This document shows, piece by piece, positions 16,626 to 25,332 of a DNA stretch of 64,000 nucleotides. Made by a program: the position numbers and the translations under genes. Under the pieces are notes generated by a model that was not told the origin of the DNA, made no database searches, and was given only the letters and a program-made list of their open reading frames with translations. This stretch comes from Streptomyces albospinus (GTDB lineage: Bacteria; Actinomycetota; Actinomycetes; Streptomycetales; Streptomycetaceae). Every line of letters begins with the position of its first letter. Position 1 is the stretch's first letter. Location: assembly GCF_014648695.1 (NCBI RefSeq), contig NZ_BMRP01000013.1, positions 31,171 to 95,170 of the forward strand, given 5' to 3'.

Positions 16626-18241
16626 GCACACCGCCCGCCGCCGCACCGCAGACCCTCTATGACTGGTTCGCCGCCTCCGCCGCCCGCCACGGCACCCGAC
16701 CCGCCCTGGAAATCGGCGGGATCGCCCTCACCTACACCGAACTCGCCACCGCAGCAGAGGCGTTGGCCTCCCGTCTGCGCCGGGACCTCGGCCTCGGGGC
16801 ACCGCCGCGCCGCATCGGGCTGCTCGCCGCCCGCACTGCCGTCGCCTACGCCGGATACCTCGCCATCCAGCGACTGGGCGCCACCGCCGTCCCGCTCGGC
16901 CCCGCCTTCCCGCCCGAGCGCAACGCGGCGATCGCCACCGCCGCCCGACTCGACGCGGTACTCGCCGACTCCACCGCCGACCACGCCGACCGGCTCGGCA
17001 CCCCGGCCCTCACCCTCACCGACGCCGAACTCCTCGCCCTGGCACCGCAACCGCTCCCCGCAATCCACCCCGCCCGCCCGCACGACCTGGCCTACATCCT
17101 CTTCACCTCGGGCTCGACCGGGGTCCCCAAGGGCGTTCCCATCCAGCACCGCAACATCTGCGCCTACCTCGCCCAGGTCGTCCCGCGCCACGCCGCCGGC
17201 CCCGGCGACCGCTGCTCGCAGACCTTCGAGCTGACCTTCGACCCCTCGGTGCACGACATGTTCACCGCCTGGGGGAGCGGCGCCACCCTCGTCGTCCCGA
17301 CCCGCGGCGAACTCCTCTCCCCGGTCCGCTTCATCAACCGCCGGGCGATCACCCACTGGAACTCCGTCCCCTCCGCGATCTCCCTCGCCCACCGCCTCCG
17401 CGCCCTCACGCCCGCCGCCCTGCCCACTCTCCGCAGCAGCATGTTCTGCGGCGAACCGCTCACCCTCGGGCAGGCCGACGCCTGGCAGCAGGCCGCCCCG
17501 CACAGCACGGTGGAGAACGCCTACGGCCCGACCGAACTGACCGTCACCTGCGTGACCTACCGCCTCCCCGCGGACCGTACGGCCTGGCCGCAGCCCGCCA
17601 ACGGCACCGTCCCCATCGGCACCCCGCACCCCGACCTCCAAGTACTCGTCCACACGGGCGAGTTGTGCGTGCGCGGGCCGCAGCGCTTCCCCGGCTACCT
17701 CGACCCGGCCGGCAACACCGGCCGCTTCCTCGCCCCCGACGGATCCCCGTACGACCCCGCCACCCCGCTCACCGACGCGCACTGGTACCGCACCGGCGAC
17801 CGGGTCGGCCCGCTCGCCGGCGGCCCGGCCGACGAGCCGCCGCTGGTCCACCTCGGACGCGACGACCAGCAGGTGCAGGTGCACGGCTACCGCGTGGAAC
17901 TCGGCGAGGTGGAGGCCGCGCTGCGCGCACTCCCCGGCGTCCTCGACGCGGCCGTGCTGCCGCGGGCCACCCCCGCCGGCACCGAACTCACCGCCGCCTA
18001 CACCACCGGCGCCGCCCCCACCGGCGGGGACGACCTGCGCACCGCCCTCCGCACGCGCCTGCCCGCCTACATGGTCCCGGCCACCCTCACCGCCCTGGAC
18101 TCCCTCCCGCTCAACGCCAACGGGAAACTGGACCGGGTGGCGCTGGCGGACGTCCTCACCGGGCCGGTCGCCCGCCGCCGAGCCGCGGAAAGTCCTCCGC
18201 CAGCAGCGTCGCGAGGTCGAGAAACGCCTCGCGGGTCCTGA
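16622..18241 (+). CDS. Second stand-alone adenylation enzyme
   Basis: A 539-residue AMP-binding enzyme, last gene of the operon. Motifs seen are FTSGSTGVPKG, FDPS (aspartate for the alpha-amino group present), YGPTEL, YRTGDR, GRDDQQVQVHGYRVEL and the catalytic lysine in NANGKLDR. Substrate probably an alpha-amino acid, most likely the one loaded on the nearby discrete carrier. After the lysine motif the protein runs on for about 30 residues of low-complexity Arg/Pro/Ser-rich sequence. These last 86 bp are also the 3' end of the convergent leftward gene, so the reading frame looks extended into a neighbour after loss of its original stop or a recombination at the cluster edge. Confidence 0.88.
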   Translation: MSTPPAAAPQTLYDWFAASAARHGTRPALEIGGIALTYTELATAAEALASRLRRDLGLGAPPRRIGLLAARTAVAYAGYLAIQRLGATAVPLGPAFPPERNAAIATAARLDAVLADSTADHADRLGTPALTLTDAELLALAPQPLPAIHPARPHDLAYILFTSGSTGVPKGVPIQHRNICAYLAQVVPRHAAGPGDRCSQTFELTFDPSVHDMFTAWGSGATLVVPTRGELLSPVRFINRRAITHWNSVPSAISLAHRLRALTPAALPTLRSSMFCGEPLTLGQADAWQQAAPHSTVENAYGPTELTVTCVTYRLPADRTAWPQPANGTVPIGTPHPDLQVLVHTGELCVRGPQRFPGYLDPAGNTGRFLAPDGSPYDPATPLTDAHWYRTGDRVGPLAGGPADEPPLVHLGRDDQQVQVHGYRVELGEVEAALRALPGVLDAAVLPRATPAGTELTAAYTTGAAPTGGDDLRTALRTRLPAYMVPATLTALDSLPLNANGKLDRVALADVLTGPVARRRAAESPPPAASRGRETPRGS

Positions 18242-21200
18242 ACCGCAGCCGGTGCAGGGCGATCTCGCGCATGCTGTCCAGGCGGTGGTCGTAGGGGAGG
18301 AAGACCACCCCGCCCGGATGGTCCCCCAGTCGTGCGGCGATGTCGTCGCGCCGCAACGTCCGGTTGGGAGGGGCGAGCGCGGTCACCACCAGCGCCGCCC
18401 GCTCGGCGAGCGCCCCGTACCCGCGGCGGTCGAGACGTGCCAGCAGATCCGTGGCGCGGGCGATGCCCTCCTCCGTCGACCGGGTCACGATGATCAGCCG
18501 GTCGGTCAACGCGAGCGCGGCGTCCGTGACGTCCTCGGTACGCAGATAGGCCCAGTCCGCGAGGACCACCGGGAAATGGCGGCTCAACAGCTCCACCACC
18601 CCGCGGTATTCCTCGTCGTACAGGGGGCCGGGGGCGGAGTAGCCGGCGGTGTGGGCGAGCGCACGCAGCCCTGATGGACCGTCAACAGTGTGCTGTAGTA
18701 CGTCGTCATGGCTGCTGAGAGTGGGCAGGGCGCGCATGAGGTCCTGGCGCCCGGCGGCATGGCTTCCGACGTGCAGTCGTCCGGTCAGTCCGCCGATGCT
18801 CCGTCCCGCGTCGAGCGCGATCACCCCGCCACCGCGGACGTCGGCCAGTACGGCTCCGAGCGCGACCGTGACGGTGCTCCGGCCGACGTCGGCTTCGGTG
18901 CCGACCACGGTGGCCCGGTAGCCGAAATCCAGTCGGGCGCGGAGGAGTTCCCGCTTCCGCGTGGACGTGCCGACGCCCCCGCGCAGCGAGAACCGGGCCC
19001 GGTCGGCGGACAGGGGCGCGGACAGCTCCCGTGCCGAGCGCTCCGCGGCGGCGGCGTCGAGCGGGATCCGCCGACCGGCACCGACCGGGAGCGGTCCTCC
19101 GGCGCGCACGGCCGGCGCGGCCCGCCCACCCGACGCTGCGGACTCGCCTGCCCGCAGCTCGGTCGCCAACGGGACGTACCGGGCGAAGCACTCGGCGACC
19201 TGACTCGCCGTCGGGCGCGCCCCCGGGGCCTCCGCCAGGCACGCCAGGACGATCTCCCGCAGCGGACGCCAGGTGTCCCCCTGCCACAGCGCCATGTCCC
19301 CGTTCTCCGGGGACGACGGGGTGCGGTGCTTGTCGCCGAGGCGGCGCAGGATCTGTCCCAGCGACATGACGTTGTCCTCCATCGTCGGCACGGCCTCGGC
19401 ACCCCTGGCCCGAGACGTGCCGTCGACCACGCACCGGCCCAGCCCGGTCAGCATCAGGGACCGGCCGACGACATGGATGCTCTGCGGGGTCAGTTCGGGC
19501 AGCACCAGCCCCTTCAGATGGCAGAGGCTGACGGCGCCGGCCAGATGCCAGCCGTACGCGATCGACAGCAGGGTGTCGCGGCGCAGCCGGGAGCCGTACT
19601 CCGGCCGCAGCAGGCTGCTGAGCTGCGGCGGCGGCCCGGCCTCGGACCCGCCGGACGGGCGGTAGAGCATCATGGCGAGCCAGGGCGGCTCGCGGTACGT
19701 CTCCGCGCGCTGGTCCGTGTGCTGCACCGGGTGCAGCTCCGCGCCGAGCAGCAGCGGCGCGTACTGCCCGGCCATCCGCGTCAGCGCGGTCACCTCCGTG
19801 CCGAGCAGCGCCTGCGCCTCGTCGGGCGGAACGCCCGGCCGGATCACCCGCACCGCGGCCTCGCCGCCGTCCCGGTCGCGCCCCAGATAGACGAGGGAGC
19901 GGGTGCCGGGCTGGCGCCCGTGGAGGGTGTACGGGCCGAGGCGGCGCGGATCGCGGGCGGTGAGCGGACGCCAGCCGTCCGGATCCTCCGACTCGGCACC
20001 GCCCTCGTCCTCCTCCGCCGGCACTCCCTGGAGAGAGGCGCCGAGCCGGGACATCAGCCGCCGCTCCACGGACGAGAAGGCGCGCGACCCGGCCGGCAGC
20101 CGGTCCATCCCGTCCGGGTGGGCGAGCCAGGCGGGGAAGTCGGGGGACCGGCCGGCCAGTTGCTCCAGACGGCGACCTATGTGGCGGCCGGTGCGCAGGA
20201 GTTCAGGGGTGGACACCGTGTCCAGCAGGGCGGACTTCGCGGCCTCCGGGAAGTCGAAGATCCGGTGCTGGTCGCGGAGCGGGCCGGACACCGGCGCCGC
20301 CACCGGCTGCATCAGACCACCGAGGAACACCTCGGCCAGATGCGCGGTGTCCGCCGCCCACGGGACCGCGCTCTGCACCAGCCGCATCACCGGCACGGAC
20401 ACCGGCGCGACCGCCGCGATATGGGCGGCGAGACGGTACGCCTCCGGAGAGGCCGCGTCCCTGAACCGCCGTACGCCGTCCGCGCCGTCGCCGACCGGGG
20501 GCACGACCGTACGGCCGGCCGGGCCGTGCAGCAGCGGGAGATCGACCGTGCCGCCGGCCGAGGCGAGCAGCCGCGACCACGTCGCGACCGGGCCCGCGGA
20601 CGTCTCCAGCACCGGCACCGGCAGACCGTCGAACGGTGCCAGCTCGGCGGGCAGCACCGGGTCGCTGATGTGCCACGAACCGCCGGCGGCGCCGCGCCGG
20701 CGGGTGGTGACCCGCCAGCGGTCGGCCTGGATCCCCGAGCCGCCCCACAGCCGCGGTGGCAGCGCGTGCAGCACGGCCACCGGCCCGCCGGCCGCCCAGC
20801 GCCGCAGCAGCCGGTGCATCCGGCCGTCCCGCCAGGCCGCGCCCATCCCGTCGCTGAGCAGCAGGATCAGCGTCCGGCCGGAGGCGTCGGCCAGCACGGT
20901 GGGCGGCAGCGAGCTGGTGTCCGGGTCGAACGGCCGGCCGCGCAGCAGCGGGGCACCGGGGCTCCGGGTGTCCAGGCCGTGCACGCGGACCATCCGGAAC
21001 GCGCCGATCCGCTGCATCATGATCCGCCACTCGACCGCCAGCCGCCGCCACAGCAGCATCGACATCCCGTCGTCGACGACCAGTGCGAGGTCCAGCCAGC
21101 GCTCCTGCCCGGGACGCAGCACGACATCCGGCAGCCCGCTCTCGGCCAGCGCCGCGGCCGTCGCCGCCTCGTCGAACTCCTGGACGCGGGCGGTCGGCCG

Positions 21201-21710
21201 ACGCTGCCGCAGCGGACGCAGCGCCCGGCCGATGCCCAACTCGCCCAGCAGCGCCTTGTTCTCCGGCACCCGCAGCGGCATCGCGGCACTGCTCTTCGGC
21301 GGCGGCGGGAACTGCGCACGCGCCGGGCGGCGGGCGGTCGCGGGCACCGGAGCCGCATGCAGGTCGCCGCCCAGGTCGTCCAGCGGAAGGACCTCGGATG
21401 GACCGGCCGCCTCCGCACCGTCGTCCACCTCCGGAGCCGGCGGCGGGGGCGCCGCGCCGGTCGGCGGTGCGGGCGCCGCGGCGATACCGAGGGCACGGGC
21501 GAGCGGCGCGGTGTCCTGACCTGCGGGCAGCCGTCCGGCCAGCCAGAGCGCGTCGAGCAGCGCATGGCGGTCCAGCTCGACACCGGCGCCCGCGAGGACC
21601 GCCAGCACCTCCCCGATCCGCTCCGACCGCCCCGCCGCGCCGGCGGCAGCCGCACCGCCCCCGGCCGCAGGCCCGCTCGCCGCCCCCGGCATCCCCCCGT
21701 CCGCCGCCAT
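18156..21710 (-). CDS. SAV_2336-type vWA / pseudokinase / MinD-like multidomain protein
   Basis: An 1184-residue protein with three modules. Residues about 200-560 are a SAV_2336-type vWA-like region whose metal site DxSxS reads DDGMS (213-217). Residues about 590-870 have a protein-kinase shape: LGPYTLHGRQPGTRSLVYLG for the nucleotide loop, but LPELTPQSI in place of HRDLKPxN and TGLG in place of DFG, so a pseudokinase. The C-terminal 260 residues resemble MinD/ParA-type ATPases, but the P-loop reads ADVGRST, with arginine for the catalytic lysine. The N-terminal 200 residues include a Pro/Ala linker. It lies 3 bp after the MoxR gene and is the last gene of the leftward conflict-like operon. 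I infer a sensor or scaffold without enzymatic turnover. Confidence 0.78.
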   Translation of the reverse strand: MAADGGMPGAASGPAAGGGAAAAGAAGRSERIGEVLAVLAGAGVELDRHALLDALWLAGRLPAGQDTAPLARALGIAAAPAPPTGAAPPPPAPEVDDGAEAAGPSEVLPLDDLGGDLHAAPVPATARRPARAQFPPPPKSSAAMPLRVPENKALLGELGIGRALRPLRQRRPTARVQEFDEAATAAALAESGLPDVVLRPGQERWLDLALVVDDGMSMLLWRRLAVEWRIMMQRIGAFRMVRVHGLDTRSPGAPLLRGRPFDPDTSSLPPTVLADASGRTLILLLSDGMGAAWRDGRMHRLLRRWAAGGPVAVLHALPPRLWGGSGIQADRWRVTTRRRGAAGGSWHISDPVLPAELAPFDGLPVPVLETSAGPVATWSRLLASAGGTVDLPLLHGPAGRTVVPPVGDGADGVRRFRDAASPEAYRLAAHIAAVAPVSVPVMRLVQSAVPWAADTAHLAEVFLGGLMQPVAAPVSGPLRDQHRIFDFPEAAKSALLDTVSTPELLRTGRHIGRRLEQLAGRSPDFPAWLAHPDGMDRLPAGSRAFSSVERRLMSRLGASLQGVPAEEDEGGAESEDPDGWRPLTARDPRRLGPYTLHGRQPGTRSLVYLGRDRDGGEAAVRVIRPGVPPDEAQALLGTEVTALTRMAGQYAPLLLGAELHPVQHTDQRAETYREPPWLAMMLYRPSGGSEAGPPPQLSSLLRPEYGSRLRRDTLLSIAYGWHLAGAVSLCHLKGLVLPELTPQSIHVVGRSLMLTGLGRCVVDGTSRARGAEAVPTMEDNVMSLGQILRRLGDKHRTPSSPENGDMALWQGDTWRPLREIVLACLAEAPGARPTASQVAECFARYVPLATELRAGESAASGGRAAPAVRAGGPLPVGAGRRIPLDAAAAERSARELSAPLSADRARFSLRGGVGTSTRKRELLRARLDFGYRATVVGTEADVGRSTVTVALGAVLADVRGGGVIALDAGRSIGGLTGRLHVGSHAAGRQDLMRALPTLSSHDDVLQHTVDGPSGLRALAHTAGYSAPGPLYDEEYRGVVELLSRHFPVVLADWAYLRTEDVTDAALALTDRLIIVTRSTEEGIARATDLLARLDRRGYGALAERAALVVTALAPPNRTLRRDDIAARLGDHPGGVVFLPYDHRLDSMREIALHRLRFRTREAFLDLATLLAEDFPRLGGGRPAR

Positions 21711-21713
21711 CGC

Positions 21714-22682
21714 TCAGACGGTCCCGCCGAGTTGGTGGAGCACCGCGTCCAGCAGCCCCTCCGCATCCAGATCGACGCCCCCGGCCCGCAGGAACACCGC
21801 GTTCAGCAGCTGGTCGGTGGCCAGTTCGCCCGGACCGCGGCGCTGGAGGAACGCCCGCAGGATGTCCTCCACACCGATCAGCGCGTCGTCGCCCAGGTGC
21901 GCCGCCACGATGGCGCGCAGCCGCTCCTCGTCAGGCGTGGGCAGATCGAGCCGAACGCAACGGCGGAGAAAGGCCGGTGGGAAGTCCCGCTCGCCGTTGC
22001 TGGTGATCACGACGACCGGGAACTCGGTGCACATCACCTTGCCCCGCTCCACCGTCACCAGGTCGTTGGAGTCCGCCGCCAGCACCTCCACCACCGACTG
22101 CGACTCGGGCAGCCGGGCCAGCTCCGGTATCTCGAAGACGCCCTCCTCGAACACCGTCAGCAGATCGTTCGGCAGATCGACATCGCCCTTGTCCAACTCG
22201 TCGACCAGCAGCACCCGGGGACGGGGACCCGGTACGAGAGCCGTGCCCAGCGCCCCCAGGCGGACGAAGCTCCCGATGGACGGTTCGGCCTCGCCCCGGT
22301 CGCGGCTGAGCGTGGTCTCCCGCAGCCGGCCGATGGCGTCGTAGCGGTACAGCGCATCCTGCACGCTGGCCCGGCTGTTCACCGGCCAGCGCAGCACCTC
22401 GCCGAGATCCAGCTCGTGCGCGACGGCCCGCGCCAGCGAGGACTTGCCGGTCCCGGCCGGCCCGGTGACCAGCAGCGGCCGGCGCAGATGGAGCGCGGCA
22501 TTGACCACATCGGCGTGCTCCGGCGCGATCAGATACGGCAGCGGACCGGGCCCGGCACCTGGGACGCCGCCCGACCGCCGGGAGCCGAACCGGCGCCAGG
22601 GCGGGGCCGGCGGCAGGGTGACCCGGCGCTGTGTGCCGTCTCCCTGGAACAGCCGCCAGTCGGCGGTGGGTTCGGGGCTCAT
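21714..22682 (-). CDS. MoxR-family AAA+ ATPase
   Basis: A 322-residue AAA+ ATPase with Walker A GPAGTGKSS, Walker B VLLVDELDKGD, sensor 1 ITSNGERDF and the arginine finger region FLRRC. MoxR ATPases remodel partner proteins, usually together with a vWA-domain protein, which here is the next gene. The ATG at 22682 overlaps the stop of the protease gene (ATGA), and the frame ends 3 bp before the vWA gene. The upstream extension in the same frame would run into the protease gene and lacks a ribosome-binding site, so I reject it. Confidence 0.88.
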   Translation of the reverse strand: MSPEPTADWRLFQGDGTQRRVTLPPAPPWRRFGSRRSGGVPGAGPGPLPYLIAPEHADVVNAALHLRRPLLVTGPAGTGKSSLARAVAHELDLGEVLRWPVNSRASVQDALYRYDAIGRLRETTLSRDRGEAEPSIGSFVRLGALGTALVPGPRPRVLLVDELDKGDVDLPNDLLTVFEEGVFEIPELARLPESQSVVEVLAADSNDLVTVERGKVMCTEFPVVVITSNGERDFPPAFLRRCVRLDLPTPDEERLRAIVAAHLGDDALIGVEDILRAFLQRRGPGELATDQLLNAVFLRAGGVDLDAEGLLDAVLHQLGGTV

Positions 22683-24910
22683 ATGGTCTCCGTCGGTTCG
22701 GCGAGCTGGAGTTCGGGCACTGCGCGGTCGGGGTCGGCCCAGGCGAGCACCGGCCGGCCGGGATGGTCCGCCGGCTGGTGCAGGGTCTTGGCGCGGTAGG
22801 AACGGATCTGCTCGGGCAAGGCTCGGGCCGGCGCGTCCGCCACCTGCCGGACGGCCTGCGAAGCGTCCCGGTCCGCGCCGCGGTCCCACAACACCACCGG
22901 TACGCCCATCGCCAGACACACCTGGACGACCTCCGTCCGCACCCGCTCCGGGACCTCCACCGACACCCGGGCGGCGTCGCGGCGGTCCAGCAGCTTCCCG
23001 TACACCTCGCGCACTCCGGTCGACGGACCGGAGATGGCGAGCGGGTCGGCACAGTCCAGTTGCTCCCAGCGGTGGCGCCAGTCGGAGAGGAAACGCTCAT
23101 TGTGCCGCAGGAGTTCCGGACAGTGCACCACCAGTGCGTACTCGGCGCCCAGCACCCCCGGAATCAGCCCGTCCGGGTCCGCGAACTCCCATTCGTCCAC
23201 CGGAAGTTCCAGGCTGTCCCGGTCCACCAGCACCTCGACGACCGGACGGCTGCCCTCCGGCGCCGACCGGCAGAGCCGCTCCAGCACCTGGAGCACCGCC
23301 TCCGCGGTCTGCGCCGCACTGTACGGGCGGTCCGTCGCGGTCGCCGTCCGGTGCGGCCCCGTCCCGTCGTCGCTCCACATCCGCAGTCGGAAGGCATCCG
23401 CGCCCGCGCTCACCAGATGCACCAGCAGCCGCGGCGGCGCGGTACGCCGGCGCCGGCCGAGCGCCCACTCGTCCGCGTCCGCCCGCCGCTCCCGCAGCGC
23501 GGACGCCGGAATCCCGAGCCGGGTCGCCACCCCGTCCGCCCACAGCCGCAGCCGGGCGCGCTCCGGGGCCGGGCACAGCACCGCGGCGAACTCCATCGCC
23601 CGCAGCAGCCCCGGAACCCGCAGCTCGTCCGGCCCGGAACGGCTGTCGCCGGTCAGCTGCTCCACCCGCTCCAGCAGCTCCCCGAACCGGGCCGCCTCAC
23701 AGGGGAGTTCCGCGACCAGCGGCAGCGCCGCCCGTACGGCCTCCGGCAGTTGCTCCGCGACCGGCGCGGGCACCGCGTCCAGCAGGGCCAGCAGCCGCTC
23801 GTGCTCCCGTGGCGACAGCAGCCGCGGCACCGGGGACATCCGCCCCGTCGCCAGCAGCGTCGCGACCGTCGCCGGATCCCTGGACCGCAGCACCTCGGTG
23901 AGCGCCGCCAGTGCCCGCTCCTCGGTCACCAGCACCCGGGCGAACTCCTCCGGCGTCGGCGCGGACCCGTCCGCCGGATGCCCCAGACCGCAGCGCTCGG
24001 CGACCGCCTTGGCGTAGTCGGCCCGGAACATCTGGGTGGGGAAGGCGTTCGCCAGCAGATCGGCGAGCACCGCCTCGGCGGGGTCGTCGTCCCGTACGGG
24101 CCCCTCCAGCAGCGCCCCGGCCCCGGCCCGCCGCAGTTCCTGCTCGATCCGCTGCCAGGGAATGCCCCAGCTGCGGCGGGTGATGTGCCGCGCCTCGTAG
24201 GGCAGCGGCCGGCCCGACACCGGATCGACGGGCGGCAGCACACAGGCCGCCACCAGCCCCACGACCGCCCCGTCCGCGTCCGACCACAGCGGACCGCCGC
24301 TGTAGCCCGGCCCGATCGCCATCCCGGACAGCGCCCCGTCCATATAGCCCACCCGGCCGTCACAGGACTGCACCCGCACATCGGCGTACGTCCCGGTCAG
24401 CGCGCTCCCGTGCCAGGCACGCACGGACTGCCCCGCGCGCATGGCACGGAACTCGGGCGCGCCGGGGCCCGCCGGCGCACCGCTGCGGCCCGGTGGCGCG
24501 TCCGGGCCCGCCGGACCCCATAACTCCGCCGCCGGGCCGGTGACCCGGAGCACCGCCAGATCACCCGCCCACTCCAACTCACCCTGCCCCGGCGGCCCGT
24601 GCACACCGTCGAGGCGGCGCGGCGGTATCCAGTGGACCACCCGCGCCTCGCCGACCCGCGGCCCGGACGGACCCGGCAGCTGCACCCGCAGCACGGCGCC
24701 CTCCGGCCGGCCGGCGTCGAAAATCCCCTTTCCCAGCGCGTCGTTGACGACATGGGCGCAGGTCAGCAGATGGTCCGGGGCCAGCACGACGCCGGCGCCC
24801 GCCGACTTGCCGTCCGCCCGGTCCAGTACGGACACCACCCGGTAGCGGGGATCCGCCGGATCGCCGGTGCCCGCCCCGCAGCCGCCCGATATGGCGCGGA
24901 ACCAGCCCAT
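22679..24910 (-). CDS. Trypsin-like protease with VMAP-type C-terminal region; contains a TTA codon
   Basis: A 743-residue protein. Residues 20-270 form a chymotrypsin/trypsin-fold serine protease with an intact triad: His53 in TCAHVV, Asp117 in AGDLAVL and Ser204 in GYSGGP. There is no signal peptide, so the protease is cytosolic. About 270-740 is a helical effector-associated stretch followed by a VMAP-C-like domain (VEVLVDRDSLELPVDEWE, GVPVVLWDRG). In the described conflict systems such proteins are coupled to a MoxR ATPase and vWA protein; the protease is the suspected effector. Codon 130 (24521-24523) is TTA, implying bldA-dependent translation. ATG at 24910 overlaps the preceding stop (TGATG). 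Confidence 0.82.
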   Translation of the reverse strand: MGWFRAISGGCGAGTGDPADPRYRVVSVLDRADGKSAGAGVVLAPDHLLTCAHVVNDALGKGIFDAGRPEGAVLRVQLPGPSGPRVGEARVVHWIPPRRLDGVHGPPGQGELEWAGDLAVLRVTGPAAELWGPAGPDAPPGRSGAPAGPGAPEFRAMRAGQSVRAWHGSALTGTYADVRVQSCDGRVGYMDGALSGMAIGPGYSGGPLWSDADGAVVGLVAACVLPPVDPVSGRPLPYEARHITRRSWGIPWQRIEQELRRAGAGALLEGPVRDDDPAEAVLADLLANAFPTQMFRADYAKAVAERCGLGHPADGSAPTPEEFARVLVTEERALAALTEVLRSRDPATVATLLATGRMSPVPRLLSPREHERLLALLDAVPAPVAEQLPEAVRAALPLVAELPCEAARFGELLERVEQLTGDSRSGPDELRVPGLLRAMEFAAVLCPAPERARLRLWADGVATRLGIPASALRERRADADEWALGRRRRTAPPRLLVHLVSAGADAFRLRMWSDDGTGPHRTATATDRPYSAAQTAEAVLQVLERLCRSAPEGSRPVVEVLVDRDSLELPVDEWEFADPDGLIPGVLGAEYALVVHCPELLRHNERFLSDWRHRWEQLDCADPLAISGPSTGVREVYGKLLDRRDAARVSVEVPERVRTEVVQVCLAMGVPVVLWDRGADRDASQAVRQVADAPARALPEQIRSYRAKTLHQPADHPGRPVLAWADPDRAVPELQLAEPTETI

Positions 24911-25332
24911 CAATCCGCCCGCTGAGGCCGCCACGTCGCGGTGATCGTCAGACTCGCCTGTCCGTTGGCCCCCACGATGCCGAGCTTGAGGTCCTGGCCG
25001 ACCTGCACCCCGAACTGCACCGACATCTCGTGCGGGGGCCGTTCGGAAGCGGTCACCGCGTCATGGATCTCCTGGAGCAGCGGGCCCAGGGGCCGCAGCG
25101 TCGTGTGCAGCGCGGCGACCGCCGTCGCCGCTGCCGCCGCGCCGCCACGGGCCACCGGCACCGTCGGGCCCATCCCGTCGGGCAGATCCGCGCCCGCGGC
25201 CAGGGCCGGAGCCACCGTCCGGTCCTGGGCCGCGTCCGGCTGCGGGTGCGGCCGGGGCGCGCCCGCGGCCGGAGCGAGCTCCAAACGGATGGTTGTTCCA
25301 TCGGCGAGGCTGAGTTCAGAGTGATTCGGCAC
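24910..25332 (-). CDS. Trypsin co-occurring domain protein (CU044_2847-like)
   Basis: A 140-residue protein, first gene of the leftward operon. It starts GTG at 25332 with an AATGGGGGC stretch upstream and ends in a TGATG overlap with the protease gene. The N-terminal half has ELSLADGTTIRLELAP and an Ala/Pro linker, and the C-terminal half has VQFGVQVGQDLKLGIVGANGQASLTITATW, the beta-rich pattern seen in the small proteins that accompany trypsin-like proteases in actinobacteria. I infer that it binds or regulates the protease. No catalytic motif is visible. Confidence 0.7.
   Translation of the reverse strand: MPNHSELSLADGTTIRLELAPAAGAPRPHPQPDAAQDRTVAPALAAGADLPDGMGPTVPVARGGAAAAATAVAALHTTLRPLGPLLQEIHDAVTASERPPHEMSVQFGVQVGQDLKLGIVGANGQASLTITATWRPQRAD

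Noticed and set aside
72..18241. Identity as a diazo or hydrazine pathway (azaserine, alazopeptin) because of carrier, oxidases and adenylation enzymes
   Set aside because: No lysine N-hydroxylase, cupin/MetRS-type hydrazine synthetase or diazo-forming enzyme is present.
18708..22799. Open frame of over 1300 codons antisense to the conflict operon
   Set aside because: Composition (Arg, Gln, Gly, His) is typical for antisense frames, and the leftward genes have clear domains, overlaps and ribosome-binding sites.
22683..22919. Longer N terminus for the MoxR gene
   Set aside because: It overlaps the protease gene, is low complexity, and the ATGA overlap at 22679-22682 explains initiation.
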